Shown here: piece after piece, positions 1 to 5,841 of the stretch | How the letters are laid out: every line of letters begins with the position of its first letter | Position numbering within the stretch: the first letter of the stretch is position 1 | Source of the DNA: JAYZDP01 sp036337765 | GTDB taxonomy: Bacteria > Acidobacteriota > Thermoanaerobaculia > Multivoradales > Multivoraceae | Assembly: GCA_036337765.1 (NCBI GenBank) | Contig: JAYZDP010000156.1 | Span: forward strand, 1 to 7,007 | DNA: 7,007 nucleotides | Direction of reading: 5' to 3' | Made by a program: the position numbers and the translations under genes | Notes under the pieces: model-generated | The model's input: the letters and a program-made list of their open reading frames with translations, nothing else | Databases searched by the model: none | Told to the model about the DNA's origin: nothing

Positions 1-2
1 CC

Positions 3-515
3 CAAACCCGGCATGTCGACCTCGAGGCGATGGAGGCGGGCATCCAGATCGCCGAATGGTTCGCGAACGAAGCCGAGCGCGTCTACCACACCTTCAAAGA
101 GAAGCCAGAGGACCGCGAACGGCGCAAGCTCGTTGAGTGGATTTCGGCCAAAGGCGGGTCCGCTACGGCGCGAGACCTCTCCCGGGACCCCCGGAAGTAC
201 AGGAAGGACGAGACTGGAAAGGGCGATGCAGCGACTTGTGCCCTCGAAGGACTAGTCACCGTCGGTCTCGGTGAGTGGAAAGAGGAACCCCCCGGTCCAA
301 AGGGCGGACCAGGCAGGCGCGTTTTTCATCTACTCAGGGGTGGCGACGGCGACACAACCTCCCCTGAAATGGGCGAAAAGGGTGGCGACAAAACCCCTTC
401 AACCCCAGTAGCAGCAGGTGTCGCCACTGGCGACGTGCCCAACATGATCGCCACGCTCCTGTTTGCACCCCGGGTGTTGCGCGCGACCCGGGACTGTTTT
501 GAGCGTGTCGGATAG
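3..515 (+). CDS. DUF3987-type primase/helicase-like protein, C-terminal fragment (5' truncated by window)
   Basis: The open frame enters from the left edge and ends at TAG 513-515, leaving 170 residues of a larger protein. The fragment begins with a helix (EAMEAGIQIAEWFANEAERVY, roughly residues 8-28 of the fragment) that matches the end of the DUF3987 helicase/primase-like domain. A winged-helix-like segment follows (LVEWISAKGG, then ATARDLSRDPRKY, then ALEGLVTVGLGEW) and then a GGPGRRVFHLL strand, the usual C-terminal layout of this family. The last ~65 residues are a low-complexity Gly/Asp/Thr/Pro tail with repeated GGD or TGD. Family members are usually found on phages, plasmids and integrative elements and are thought to act in replication. 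That role is family knowledge, since the ATPase core lies outside the window. An ATG at base 30 is internal to the conserved helix, so I do not take it as a real start. Confidence 0.72.
   Translation, partial: QTRHVDLEAMEAGIQIAEWFANEAERVYHTFKEKPEDRERRKLVEWISAKGGSATARDLSRDPRKYRKDETGKGDAATCALEGLVTVGLGEWKEEPPGPKGGPGRRVFHLLRGGDGDTTSPEMGEKGGDKTPSTPVAAGVATGDVPNMIATLLFAPRVLRATRDCFERVG
341..434. repeat. Four copies of a 7-mer (TGGCGAC / GTCGCCA)
   Basis: TGGCGAC occurs at 341-347, 383-389 and 428-434, and its reverse complement at 420-426. The last two form a perfect inverted repeat (7-bp arms around one base, 420-434). The three direct copies lie in the same reading frame and encode GGD, GGD and TGD in the tail of the primase-like gene. 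They may therefore be only a coding low-complexity repeat; an iteron or operator role is possible but unsupported. Confidence 0.45.
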
Positions 516-516
516 A

Positions 517-531
517 GCCCCGAGAGGGGGC
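517..531 (+). terminator. GC-rich hairpin directly after the primase-like stop codon
   Basis: GCCCC (517-521) pairs with GGGGC (527-531) around a 5-base loop, starting two bases after the TAG. The position suits a transcript end, but no T-run follows, so it is not a canonical intrinsic terminator. A second, weaker dyad lies at 575-579/587-591 (CTCTT / AAGAG). The rest of 516-690 shows no gene, tRNA or recombination site I can recognise. Confidence 0.35.
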
Positions 532-637
532 CTGAACCGCCTCCCGCTCAAGATTCTGTGCAGAGTGTGTCAACCTCTTTTCTGAGAAGAGTTGCAGCCC
601 TAAAAGATCAGGATTTCAACAGGGTTTTCCGCCGCGG

Positions 638-665
638 TTGCGGATGGATGCCGGACCGGTAGACT
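638..665 (+). promoter_or_regulatory. Weak sigma70-like promoter candidate for the secreted protein gene
   Basis: TTGCGG (638-643) and TAGACT (660-665) are separated by 16 bp and lie 25 bp before the ATG at 691. They match the -35/-10 consensus at 3 and 4 of 6 positions. In GC-rich DNA a match this poor is expected by chance fairly often. The same TAGACT hexamer occurs upstream of the GNAT gene. Confidence 0.2.
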
Positions 666-690
666 CCCGTTTGGTCCCCGACGAAGACGA

Positions 691-2301
691 ATGCAGATGA
701 GTCCAAGAGCTGCCTTTGTTGCCGCGTTCGCCGTGGCGCTCGTCCTCACGTCGACCGCCGGAGCACAGGAGTGGATCGGCAGTGGCGGGCTCGGGGTGTC
801 AGTCCGGGACGAGGGCAGCCAGCCGGTTATCGGTGCGGCAGTAGTCCTGGTGCCGGAGTTCAGCCCGCCGGACGACGCCCCGCCGTTCGTTTTCACCGAT
901 GGGGCTGGGCGAGTCGAGGTTTTCAATCTGGCCGATGGCGAGTGGGCGATCGAGATTCGTGCGGCCGGCTTCATGATCTTCAACGGCTATCTGAAGCTCG
1001 TGGCAGGTAGTCCTCCGGTGATGGGGTTCAGCTCGCGCCAGCGGACGGGCACCTTTTGGCAGCCGCTCGAAGTGCGGTTCTTCGAGGTGGGCGTGGACCA
1101 ACCGATCATGATCGGTGCGACCGAGAACGCGCGCAAGGAGGAGAAGAAGCGCCGTGCCTCGACGAGGAAGCTCGCCAAGCTGGACGAAAGGGCGGCTAGG
1201 CGTGCGGAGAAGGGGCGTGACCGTCGAGCGACTCAGGGTGGTGGTGAGGTCGCGACGCTTCGGCGCGACGAAGACGACGATCCGCCGGAAGTGGCCGAGG
1301 CGCAGCCCGGGTCTCCCGCGCCCCGCGCCGAGCCACCGCGGGCAGTAGAGCCCCAGCCGATCGCGACGCAGGGTGCGCAGCCACCGCCACTCGAGGTGGC
1401 GGATGCCGCCGCCGGTCCCGGGTCTCCCGACGACATCCAGTCACAGCGCCGCCCGCCGCGCATTCCTCCGGCACCAGAACCGGTACCCCTGCGGCCAGCC
1501 GTCATCGGAACAGAGGTGGAACCTGAGAGACAGGGTGCTCCGCCGGTCTTTCCTCCAGTTCGCCAGACCCGGCAGGATCCGGAGCCGATCGAGGGGCGCC
1601 CGGTCCAAGTCGCGGAAGCTCGACCGGAGCCAGAGACAACGGATATCCCAGATGCGCCGAGCCGGCCGCCGACGCAAGGGCCGCAGCGGACGGTGCCTTC
1701 GATCCAGGATCGTCCGGTGTTGCTGCGCGGGGGAGCATGCCCGGAGTGTAAGCCCGGCGAGTGGTCACTGGTCGTCGAGCGCGAGGCCGCCCCAGCAACC
1801 GATGACGGCGGAGGATGCGGCGCCAGTCGCCCGGAGGCCGTTGCGAATTTACTGTCATCGGGCTTCGCCGCGGTTCCCGCGGCCGCCGCCTTCGCCGGGC
1901 CGGTAGCCGATCAGTGGGGCAACGAGATGCCGGCGGAACTGTGGGCGGCGCTGGGTCCGGAGTTCGGTAGCTCGCTGCGTCCCTCCGATGCGAGCTGTCA
2001 GGATCTGATCGCTGTCCTACCTCAGGACGCCCGCTTCATCGGGTTTCGATTCGAGGCCTCTGACGAATCTGGCCGCAGCGATTGTTTCGGGGAGCAGCCG
2101 TGTCCGATTGGTCAAGCCCGGTGGATGCAGAACCCGCAGATCGAGCGCAGTCCCACGGTAACGGTCGTTCACGCCTCGTTTCTCAACGAGTCGCAGAGCC
2201 GAACACGGGGGGCCCGGATGACGCTCTACTTCCGTCCGCTTCGAGGCTGGGAGCCGCCCGCCGGCGTCGCCAGCCGGTCGGCTCCCAACCGCCGTCGCTA
2301 G
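691..2301 (+). CDS. Secreted carboxypeptidase-regulatory-like protein with Pro-rich linker and Cys-containing C-terminal domain
   Basis: No specific function is recognised. Residues 1-25 are a signal peptide: a hydrophobic AAFVAAFAVALVLT core ending in AGA, with predicted cleavage before QEW, so the product is exported. Residues ~33-105 resemble a carboxypeptidase-regulatory/transthyretin-like beta-sandwich, with the pattern V-x-D...G-A-x-V-x-L-V...TD-x-x-G-x-V...W-x-I-x-x-R-A-x-G-F. Residues ~145-185 are Lys/Arg/Glu/Ala-rich and probably helical. Residues ~195-345 are a long Pro-rich, disordered-looking linker. The C-terminal part (~345-515) holds a CPEC pair (Cys350, Cys353) and Cys376, 436, 465 and 471, six in all and compatible with disulfides outside the cytoplasm. 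The tail is basic (NRRR). ATG 697 is an equally possible start because neither has a clear Shine-Dalgarno; both keep the signal peptide. The gene converges on the tonB-family gene with a 20-bp gap. Confidence 0.75.
   Translation: MQMSPRAAFVAAFAVALVLTSTAGAQEWIGSGGLGVSVRDEGSQPVIGAAVVLVPEFSPPDDAPPFVFTDGAGRVEVFNLADGEWAIEIRAAGFMIFNGYLKLVAGSPPVMGFSSRQRTGTFWQPLEVRFFEVGVDQPIMIGATENARKEEKKRRASTRKLAKLDERAARRAEKGRDRRATQGGGEVATLRRDEDDDPPEVAEAQPGSPAPRAEPPRAVEPQPIATQGAQPPPLEVADAAAGPGSPDDIQSQRRPPRIPPAPEPVPLRPAVIGTEVEPERQGAPPVFPPVRQTRQDPEPIEGRPVQVAEARPEPETTDIPDAPSRPPTQGPQRTVPSIQDRPVLLRGGACPECKPGEWSLVVEREAAPATDDGGGCGASRPEAVANLLSSGFAAVPAAAAFAGPVADQWGNEMPAELWAALGPEFGSSLRPSDASCQDLIAVLPQDARFIGFRFEASDESGRSDCFGEQPCPIGQARWMQNPQIERSPTVTVVHASFLNESQSRTRGARMTLYFRPLRGWEPPAGVASRSAPNRRR
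1306..1429 (+). repeat. 13-bp direct repeat in the Pro-rich linker
   Basis: CCCGGGTCTCCCG occurs at 1306-1318 and 1417-1429, exactly 111 bp (37 codons) apart and in the same frame, encoding PGSP each time. Between them, 1384-1390 and 1396-1402 form a 7-bp GC hairpin (CCGCCAC / GTGGCGG, 5-base loop). This probably reflects internal duplication or codon bias in a low-complexity linker, not a regulatory element. Confidence 0.4.
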
Positions 2302-2321
2302 CGTTCGGAGGTGATCCTTGT

Positions 2322-2987
2322 CTACTGCAGCGAGAAGTTAACGGTGAAGTTGTAGTAGACAGGCACCGGTTGCCCCTTCAAGGTCGCAGGCCGGAACTGC
2401 CAGGTGCCGACCGTGTCGACTGCTGCCTCGGCGAGTCCCTGAGGTAGGCCCTTCAACACCTTGACGTTGGTCACGTTGCCGAGGACGTTGATGACCGCCT
2501 GCAGGATGACCACGCCCTGTACCCGAGCCTGGCGCGCCTCCTCGGTGTAGCCGGGCTGGGGCGCGAAGAGCTTGATTGGCGGATCGACCTCGCCACCGAT
2601 AGGTAGAGCACTTGGAGTAGCTGGGCCGGGGGGCGCATCGGGGATGAAGTTTGGCTCGAAGTCTCCGATGTCGGCGATCTCGATCTCGGGGGCCTCGTAG
2701 ATCTCAGTACGTATCGGTTCGGGCAGATGCGGAGTCGGGTCGGGGATCGGAACCTTCTTGACCTTGCGCTTCGGCAGCGGCTTTGCTGTCTTCGGCTGCG
2801 GCGGTTCAAAGCGCACGGACTGAATCTTGTACGCCTTTTGTGCCGGCACCTCGATGGGGGTCTCCTGCCTCGACGAGGGGAAGGTGATCGCGAACAGCAC
2901 CACGTGGGCGATCGCGGCGACGAGAACTGCGCGTCGCATCAGCTTCGGGTCCCGTTGCGACTCGAAGATGAAGCTGGGAACTCCCAT
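2322..2987 (-). CDS. TonB-family energy transducer
   Basis: The 221-residue protein has the TonB layout. A short cytoplasmic N-terminus (MGVPSFIFESQRDPKLMRR) is followed by one membrane anchor (~residues 19-37). A Pro/Lys/Glu-rich periplasm-spanning region (~42-128) follows, including PLPKRKVKKVPIPDPTP. The C-terminal TonB domain (~136-221) shows GYTEEARQARVQGVVILQAVI, then NVTNVKVLKGLP, W196-x-F198-x-P-A and a YYNFTVNF final strand. TonB proteins couple the inner-membrane proton gradient, through ExbB/ExbD, to outer-membrane receptors; neither ExbB/ExbD nor a receptor is in the window. I chose ATG 2987 because GGAG lies 7 bases upstream and family members usually begin with a similar FESQ-like segment. 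An in-frame ATG at 3059 adds 24 residues but has no visible ribosome binding site. Several paralogues per genome are usual, so the receptor served is unknown. Confidence 0.85.
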   Translation of the reverse strand: MGVPSFIFESQRDPKLMRRAVLVAAIAHVVLFAITFPSSRQETPIEVPAQKAYKIQSVRFEPPQPKTAKPLPKRKVKKVPIPDPTPHLPEPIRTEIYEAPEIEIADIGDFEPNFIPDAPPGPATPSALPIGGEVDPPIKLFAPQPGYTEEARQARVQGVVILQAVINVLGNVTNVKVLKGLPQGLAEAAVDTVGTWQFRPATLKGQPVPVYYNFTVNFSLQ

Positions 2988-2994
2988 GGCGAAG

Positions 2995-2998
2995 CTCC
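2995..2998 (-). promoter_or_regulatory. Shine-Dalgarno GGAG that decides the tonB start
   Basis: On the minus strand GGAG is followed by the 7-base spacer CTTCGCC and then ATG 2987. The alternative ATG at 3059 is preceded by GGTGTTTT, with no purine-rich site, so the shorter protein is favoured. Confidence 0.55.
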
Positions 2999-3093
2999 GA
3001 GAGGGGGGATCAGAGGAGCCGAGCCTGCGGCTGTACTTCCTCTCCAGGTCCAGTGACATAAAACACCATTCGGTCTTGAGTTAGGGCTGGTTC

Positions 3094-3147
3094 AGCCGTC
3101 GAAGCGCTGGGTAGGTCGCACGCGAGGAGAAGAGAGCTTCGACGGCT
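3094..3147. repeat. Perfect 12-bp inverted repeat upstream of tonB
   Basis: AGCCGTCGAAGC (3094-3105) is exactly reverse-complementary to GCTTCGACGGCT (3136-3147), with 30 bp between the arms. It lies 107 bp upstream of the preferred tonB ATG and downstream of asd. The centre-to-centre distance is 42 bp, about four helical turns, which would suit a pair of protein-binding half sites. As RNA it would be a long-loop hairpin with no T-run after it, so a terminator role is less likely than an operator. Confidence 0.5.
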
Positions 3148-3212
3148 CATCTGGTTGAACTACGGGCGTTAGTGCTGACTGGTTTTCGAACGAATCGCAT
3201 CGGCACCTGATC

Positions 3213-3245
3213 AGAACGAACGCAAGAAGCGTGCACGCTCGTTCT
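3213..3245 (-). terminator. Possible hairpin terminator or leader structure downstream of asd
   Basis: AGAACGA (3213-3219) pairs with TCGTTCT (3239-3245). Inside it, ACGC (3220-3223) can pair with GCGT (3229-3232), or GCGTGCACGC can fold on itself. It starts about 60 bases beyond the asd stop in the asd direction. No T-tract follows on the minus strand, so intrinsic termination is doubtful; it could instead stabilise the mRNA end. Confidence 0.3.
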
Positions 3246-3305
3246 CGCCCACCGGACGGGGAGGCTCCCGGCCGCACTGAACGGGGCTCGAGAAGCCTGC
3301 AAACG

Positions 3306-4361
3306 CTACGATTGGAATGCCATTTTGGCGTCCCGATGTCGGCCCAGCAGGCCGCGACCCGCCAGTGCCGACGCGATCTGGACGGCGTTCGTAGCGGCTC
3401 CTTTTCGCAGGTTGTCGCTGGCCTGCCACAGCCAGAGCCTGTCCGAGTGCTGGTCGCTTCGGACTCGGCCCACCAGCACCACGGCGCCGCCGGCGGCGCC
3501 GGCCGGGGTTGGCAGATCGCTGTCGGGACACACGACGATGCCGGGGAACGAGGAGAGCTCATGAATGGCCTCCTCAGGTGACAACGCCGTCTCTGTTTCG
3601 ACCAGCACCGACGCCGAATGGCCGATCGGCACCGGCACGCGGACACAGGTCATGGTCATCTCGAGCTCGGGCTGGCGAAGGATCTTGCGGGTCTCGTCGA
3701 GGAGCTTGGTCTCCTCTGAGGAGTAACCGTCGTCCTGCAAGGTCTCGCAGAGGGGAATGACGTTGTTGTGGATCGCCGCGGCGAAGGTACTTGGCCGCGG
3801 GGCGGCGACCCCGCTGTGATGCGCCAACTGCTGCTCTTCGAGTTCTTCCAATCCAGGAGTCCCGGCGCCGCTGACGGCCTGCATCGTCGTGACCACGGCG
3901 CTGCGCAGACCGGCTCGGCGGCGCAGTGCTTCGAGCGCCATGGCGAGCGGAATGGTTGTGCAGTTGGGGCACGACACGATGCCGCGATGCTCGTCGAGGG
4001 CGTCCTCGTTGATCTCGGGAACGACCAGGGGCACACCGTCGTTCATTCTCCACGTGCTGGACTTGTCGATGGCAACCGCGCCCCGTTTCGCCGCCTCGGG
4101 AGCGAGTTCGAGAGACAGCGAGCCCGTGGCCGCGAAGAAGACCAGGTCCGCGCCGTCGAACTGTTCCGGCTCCGTGAGCGCCACCTCGACATTCTTGCCT
4201 CCGAAGCGAACCGTCGATCCGACCGAGCGTTGGCTTGCCAGCGGGCGCAGCTCGGCGATCGGGAAGTCTCTCTCGGCGAGAACCTTCAGCAGTACGGAGC
4301 CGACGGCGCCGGTGGCACCGACAATCACGCAAACGTAGCCTTGCGACGGATCGTTCGTCAT
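3306..4361 (-). CDS. asd: Aspartate-semialdehyde dehydrogenase
   Basis: This enzyme performs the NADPH-dependent reductive dephosphorylation of L-aspartyl-4-phosphate to aspartate semialdehyde. The product is the branch-point precursor of lysine and diaminopimelate, threonine and methionine, made in the cytoplasm. The 351-residue length is normal for the family. Visible signatures are the nucleotide-binding loop GATGAVG (15-21), the phosphate-binding region SSTWRMNDGVPLVVPEIN with Arg105, the catalytic Cys134 in SCPNCTT, Gln161 in MQAVSGAG, Arg241 in RVPVPIGHS, the acid/base His248, and the C-terminal NLRKGAATNAVQIA helix. All key residues are present, so it should be active. The ATG has AGGA ten bases upstream. 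No aspartokinase or other lysine gene is adjacent. The start is divergent from the hydrolase gene with a 44-bp gap that contains the palindrome TCCTAGGA (4372-4379). Confidence 0.95.
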   Translation of the reverse strand: MTNDPSQGYVCVIVGATGAVGSVLLKVLAERDFPIAELRPLASQRSVGSTVRFGGKNVEVALTEPEQFDGADLVFFAATGSLSLELAPEAAKRGAVAIDKSSTWRMNDGVPLVVPEINEDALDEHRGIVSCPNCTTIPLAMALEALRRRAGLRSAVVTTMQAVSGAGTPGLEELEEQQLAHHSGVAAPRPSTFAAAIHNNVIPLCETLQDDGYSSEETKLLDETRKILRQPELEMTMTCVRVPVPIGHSASVLVETETALSPEEAIHELSSFPGIVVCPDSDLPTPAGAAGGAVVLVGRVRSDQHSDRLWLWQASDNLRKGAATNAVQIASALAGRGLLGRHRDAKMAFQS

Positions 4362-4405
4362 CGGTCGGCTATCCTAGGACGTCGCAGCTTTCAGGCCAAC
4401 CTTTC

Positions 4406-5746
4406 TTGCCCTGCCGCGTCCCAGCCGCTCGCTCGGCATCGCTCGCTCTGCTGGGGTTGGCTGCCCTCTTGCCGGCGTGCTTCCCGGCGGCCGCTGAGGA
4501 AGCTATCGATGAGGCGGCCAGCGACGTCTGGATGTCACGGGATCCCGCGCGACGGGCGGCCGCGGCTGAGGTGCTTGCCCAGGCACCGTTTCACGAGGTC
4601 TTGGCGCGACTCCGGCGCGGGCCGCTGTTTTCCGACGAGGCCCCTAAGGGTGTGCGACACGCGAGCCAGCTCTTCGATGGCGTGGAGTATCACTTTTCGG
4701 TGGTCGTTCCCGACAGCTATCGAGCCGACGAACGCATCTCGGCTCGGATCATGCTGCATGGCGGAGTGAGCACCGACGACCGCCGAAAGGGTAGCCAGGG
4801 AGCGATCGACAACCTTCGCCGGTCGTCTCGGGTCACTATTCTGCCGTCGGCGTGGCGCGAGCGTCCGTGGTGGCACCTCGCACAGGTCGAGAGCCTGCGC
4901 CTGCTGGTGAGGGAGGTGAGGCGCGAGTACAACATCGACGAGAATCGCGTGCACATCGCAGGAATCTCGGACGGCGGGACAGGTGCCTACTTCGTCGCCA
5001 TGAAGGACCCGACTCCGTGGTCCGCCTTTCTGCCACTTATCGGGCACCCGGCGGTCTTGCGCGGCGCGACCCGCGAGCCGCTGCATCTCGTCAATCTCCG
5101 GGCCCGTGCGTTCTTCGCGGTCAACACCGGCAAGGACCCTCTCTATCCACACTCGAGGATCGCGCCCTATATTCGGACTCTTCGCGACGGGGGAGTCGTG
5201 GTCGAGTACCACCCCGAGCTGGACTTCGGCCACGACACGGGCTGGTGGCCGAGGCAGAACGAGAACATGAATGCCTTTCTCGAGGCACATCCTCGCGATC
5301 CGCACCCGCCGAGCGTCGAGTGGGCGACAGAGAGTCCGGGCGTAGGCGCGCGCTTGCATTGGCTGGTGATTCGCGAGCTCGGGCATGTGGCGAACGAGAC
5401 GCCCCTGCTCGATTGGAACGAGCACGACGGCCGCGCGCTGTTCGCGCGAGACGGCGAGCCAGGCATCGCGCGAGCGACGCGGGCGGGGAACGCTTTGCGG
5501 CTCGAAACCCGAGGCATTCGGCGCCTCGAGTTGTTGTTGGCGCCGACGGTCATCGACTTCGAGCGCGAGGTCGAGGTCGTCGTCAACGGCCGGAGGGTGT
5601 TTCGCGGGCCGGTCAGGCCCAGCGTCTCGACGCTGCTGCATTGGTTCCGGCAAGACCTCGACCGCACCATGCTCTACGGCGCGGCCCTTGACGTCGATCT
5701 TGCGTCCGGTTCCGTGACGCCTGTCGACGGCGGAGCCCCCGGCTGA
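4406..5746 (+). CDS. Exported alpha/beta hydrolase (esterase/peptidase-like) with extra C-terminal domain
   Basis: From TTG 4406 the protein has 446 residues. Residues 1-30 look like an export signal (basic start, ASLALLGLAALLPAC core). Cleavage after AAA30 is likely, or lipidation at Cys25, although LPAC is an imperfect lipobox. The alpha/beta-hydrolase core spans ~85-295: LHGG (117-120) as oxyanion loop, nucleophile Ser188 in GISDG, probable acid Asp244 in NTGKDPLYP, and His276 in FGHDTGWW. This resembles polyhydroxybutyrate-depolymerase, dienelactone-hydrolase and prolyl-oligopeptidase-like enzymes; the substrate cannot be assigned. Residues ~300-446 form a separate domain, probably beta-rich, unassigned. 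The frame stays open upstream to 4235, but that part is antisense to asd and Arg-rich, hence non-coding. The first ATG downstream (4532) would delete the signal peptide. A weak AGG lies ten bases before the TTG. Confidence 0.75.
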   Translation: MPCRVPAARSASLALLGLAALLPACFPAAAEEAIDEAASDVWMSRDPARRAAAAEVLAQAPFHEVLARLRRGPLFSDEAPKGVRHASQLFDGVEYHFSVVVPDSYRADERISARIMLHGGVSTDDRRKGSQGAIDNLRRSSRVTILPSAWRERPWWHLAQVESLRLLVREVRREYNIDENRVHIAGISDGGTGAYFVAMKDPTPWSAFLPLIGHPAVLRGATREPLHLVNLRARAFFAVNTGKDPLYPHSRIAPYIRTLRDGGVVVEYHPELDFGHDTGWWPRQNENMNAFLEAHPRDPHPPSVEWATESPGVGARLHWLVIRELGHVANETPLLDWNEHDGRALFARDGEPGIARATRAGNALRLETRGIRRLELLLAPTVIDFEREVEVVVNGRRVFRGPVRPSVSTLLHWFRQDLDRTMLYGAALDVDLASGSVTPVDGGAPG

Positions 5747-5761
5747 CGAACGCGGGCAGGA

Positions 5762-5785
5762 GGGCGCCAAGCGTCGCCTCATTTT
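5762..5785 (+). terminator. Weak intrinsic terminator after the hydrolase gene
   Basis: GGCG (5763-5766) pairs with CGCC (5775-5778), plus a G-T closing pair (5762/5779) around an 8-base loop. The short T-tract ATTTTAT (5781-5787) follows. It sits 16 bases after the TGA of the hydrolase, the right place for termination. The stem is short and the T-run has only four bases. Confidence 0.35.
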
Positions 5786-5788
5786 ATG

Positions 5789-5805
5789 TAGACTCAATCG
5801 GAGTC
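5789..5805. promoter_or_regulatory. Dyad GACTC-AATCG-GAGTC overlapping a TAGACT hexamer upstream of the GNAT gene
   Basis: A perfect 5-bp inverted repeat (5791-5795 / 5801-5805) lies about 37 bp before the GNAT ATG and overlaps TAGACT (5789-5794), a possible -10 element. No acceptable -35 lies at the proper distance. The dyad could be a small operator for the GNAT-DgcN unit, but arms this short occur by chance. Confidence 0.25.
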
Positions 5806-5841
5806 CGACGCACCTCGCCCCGGATCTCGCAGCACCGTGAC

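Larger units (their letters stand above)
2988..3305. other. Non-coding stretch between asd and tonB
   Basis: About 318 bp lie between the asd stop and the preferred tonB start (246 bp if the ATG at 3059 is used). Open frames here are Arg-rich shadows with no recognisable domain. The stretch holds the inverted repeat at 3094-3147, the hairpin at 3213-3245 and short palindromes (CTGATCAG 3207-3214, GCGTGCACGC 3229-3238). It must contain either the asd terminator and tonB promoter or a read-through leader; I could not call a convincing -35/-10 pair. Confidence 0.55.

Noticed and set aside
516..690. tRNA or attachment-site remnant at the possible element edge
   Set aside because: No T-arm consensus, cloverleaf or CCA-type end could be found on either strand; only short hairpins are visible.
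3092..3646. Minus-strand open frame covering the asd-tonB gap and the asd 3' end
   Set aside because: It overlaps the conserved end of asd in another frame and is Arg/Pro/Ser-rich without motif, so the gap is treated as non-coding.
4235..4405. Upstream extension of the hydrolase frame to an ATG at 4235
   Set aside because: It is antisense to the conserved 5' part of asd, is Arg/Ser-rich, and would bury the signal peptide in the middle of the protein.
3768..4769. 333-residue plus-strand open frame across asd and the hydrolase start
   Set aside because: It lies opposite asd catalytic motifs, crosses an intergenic gap, and shows no recognisable domain.
4535..5797. 420-residue minus-strand open frame opposite the hydrolase
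   Set aside because: Antisense shadow typical of GC-rich DNA; no domain, whereas the plus strand shows hydrolase motifs and a triad.
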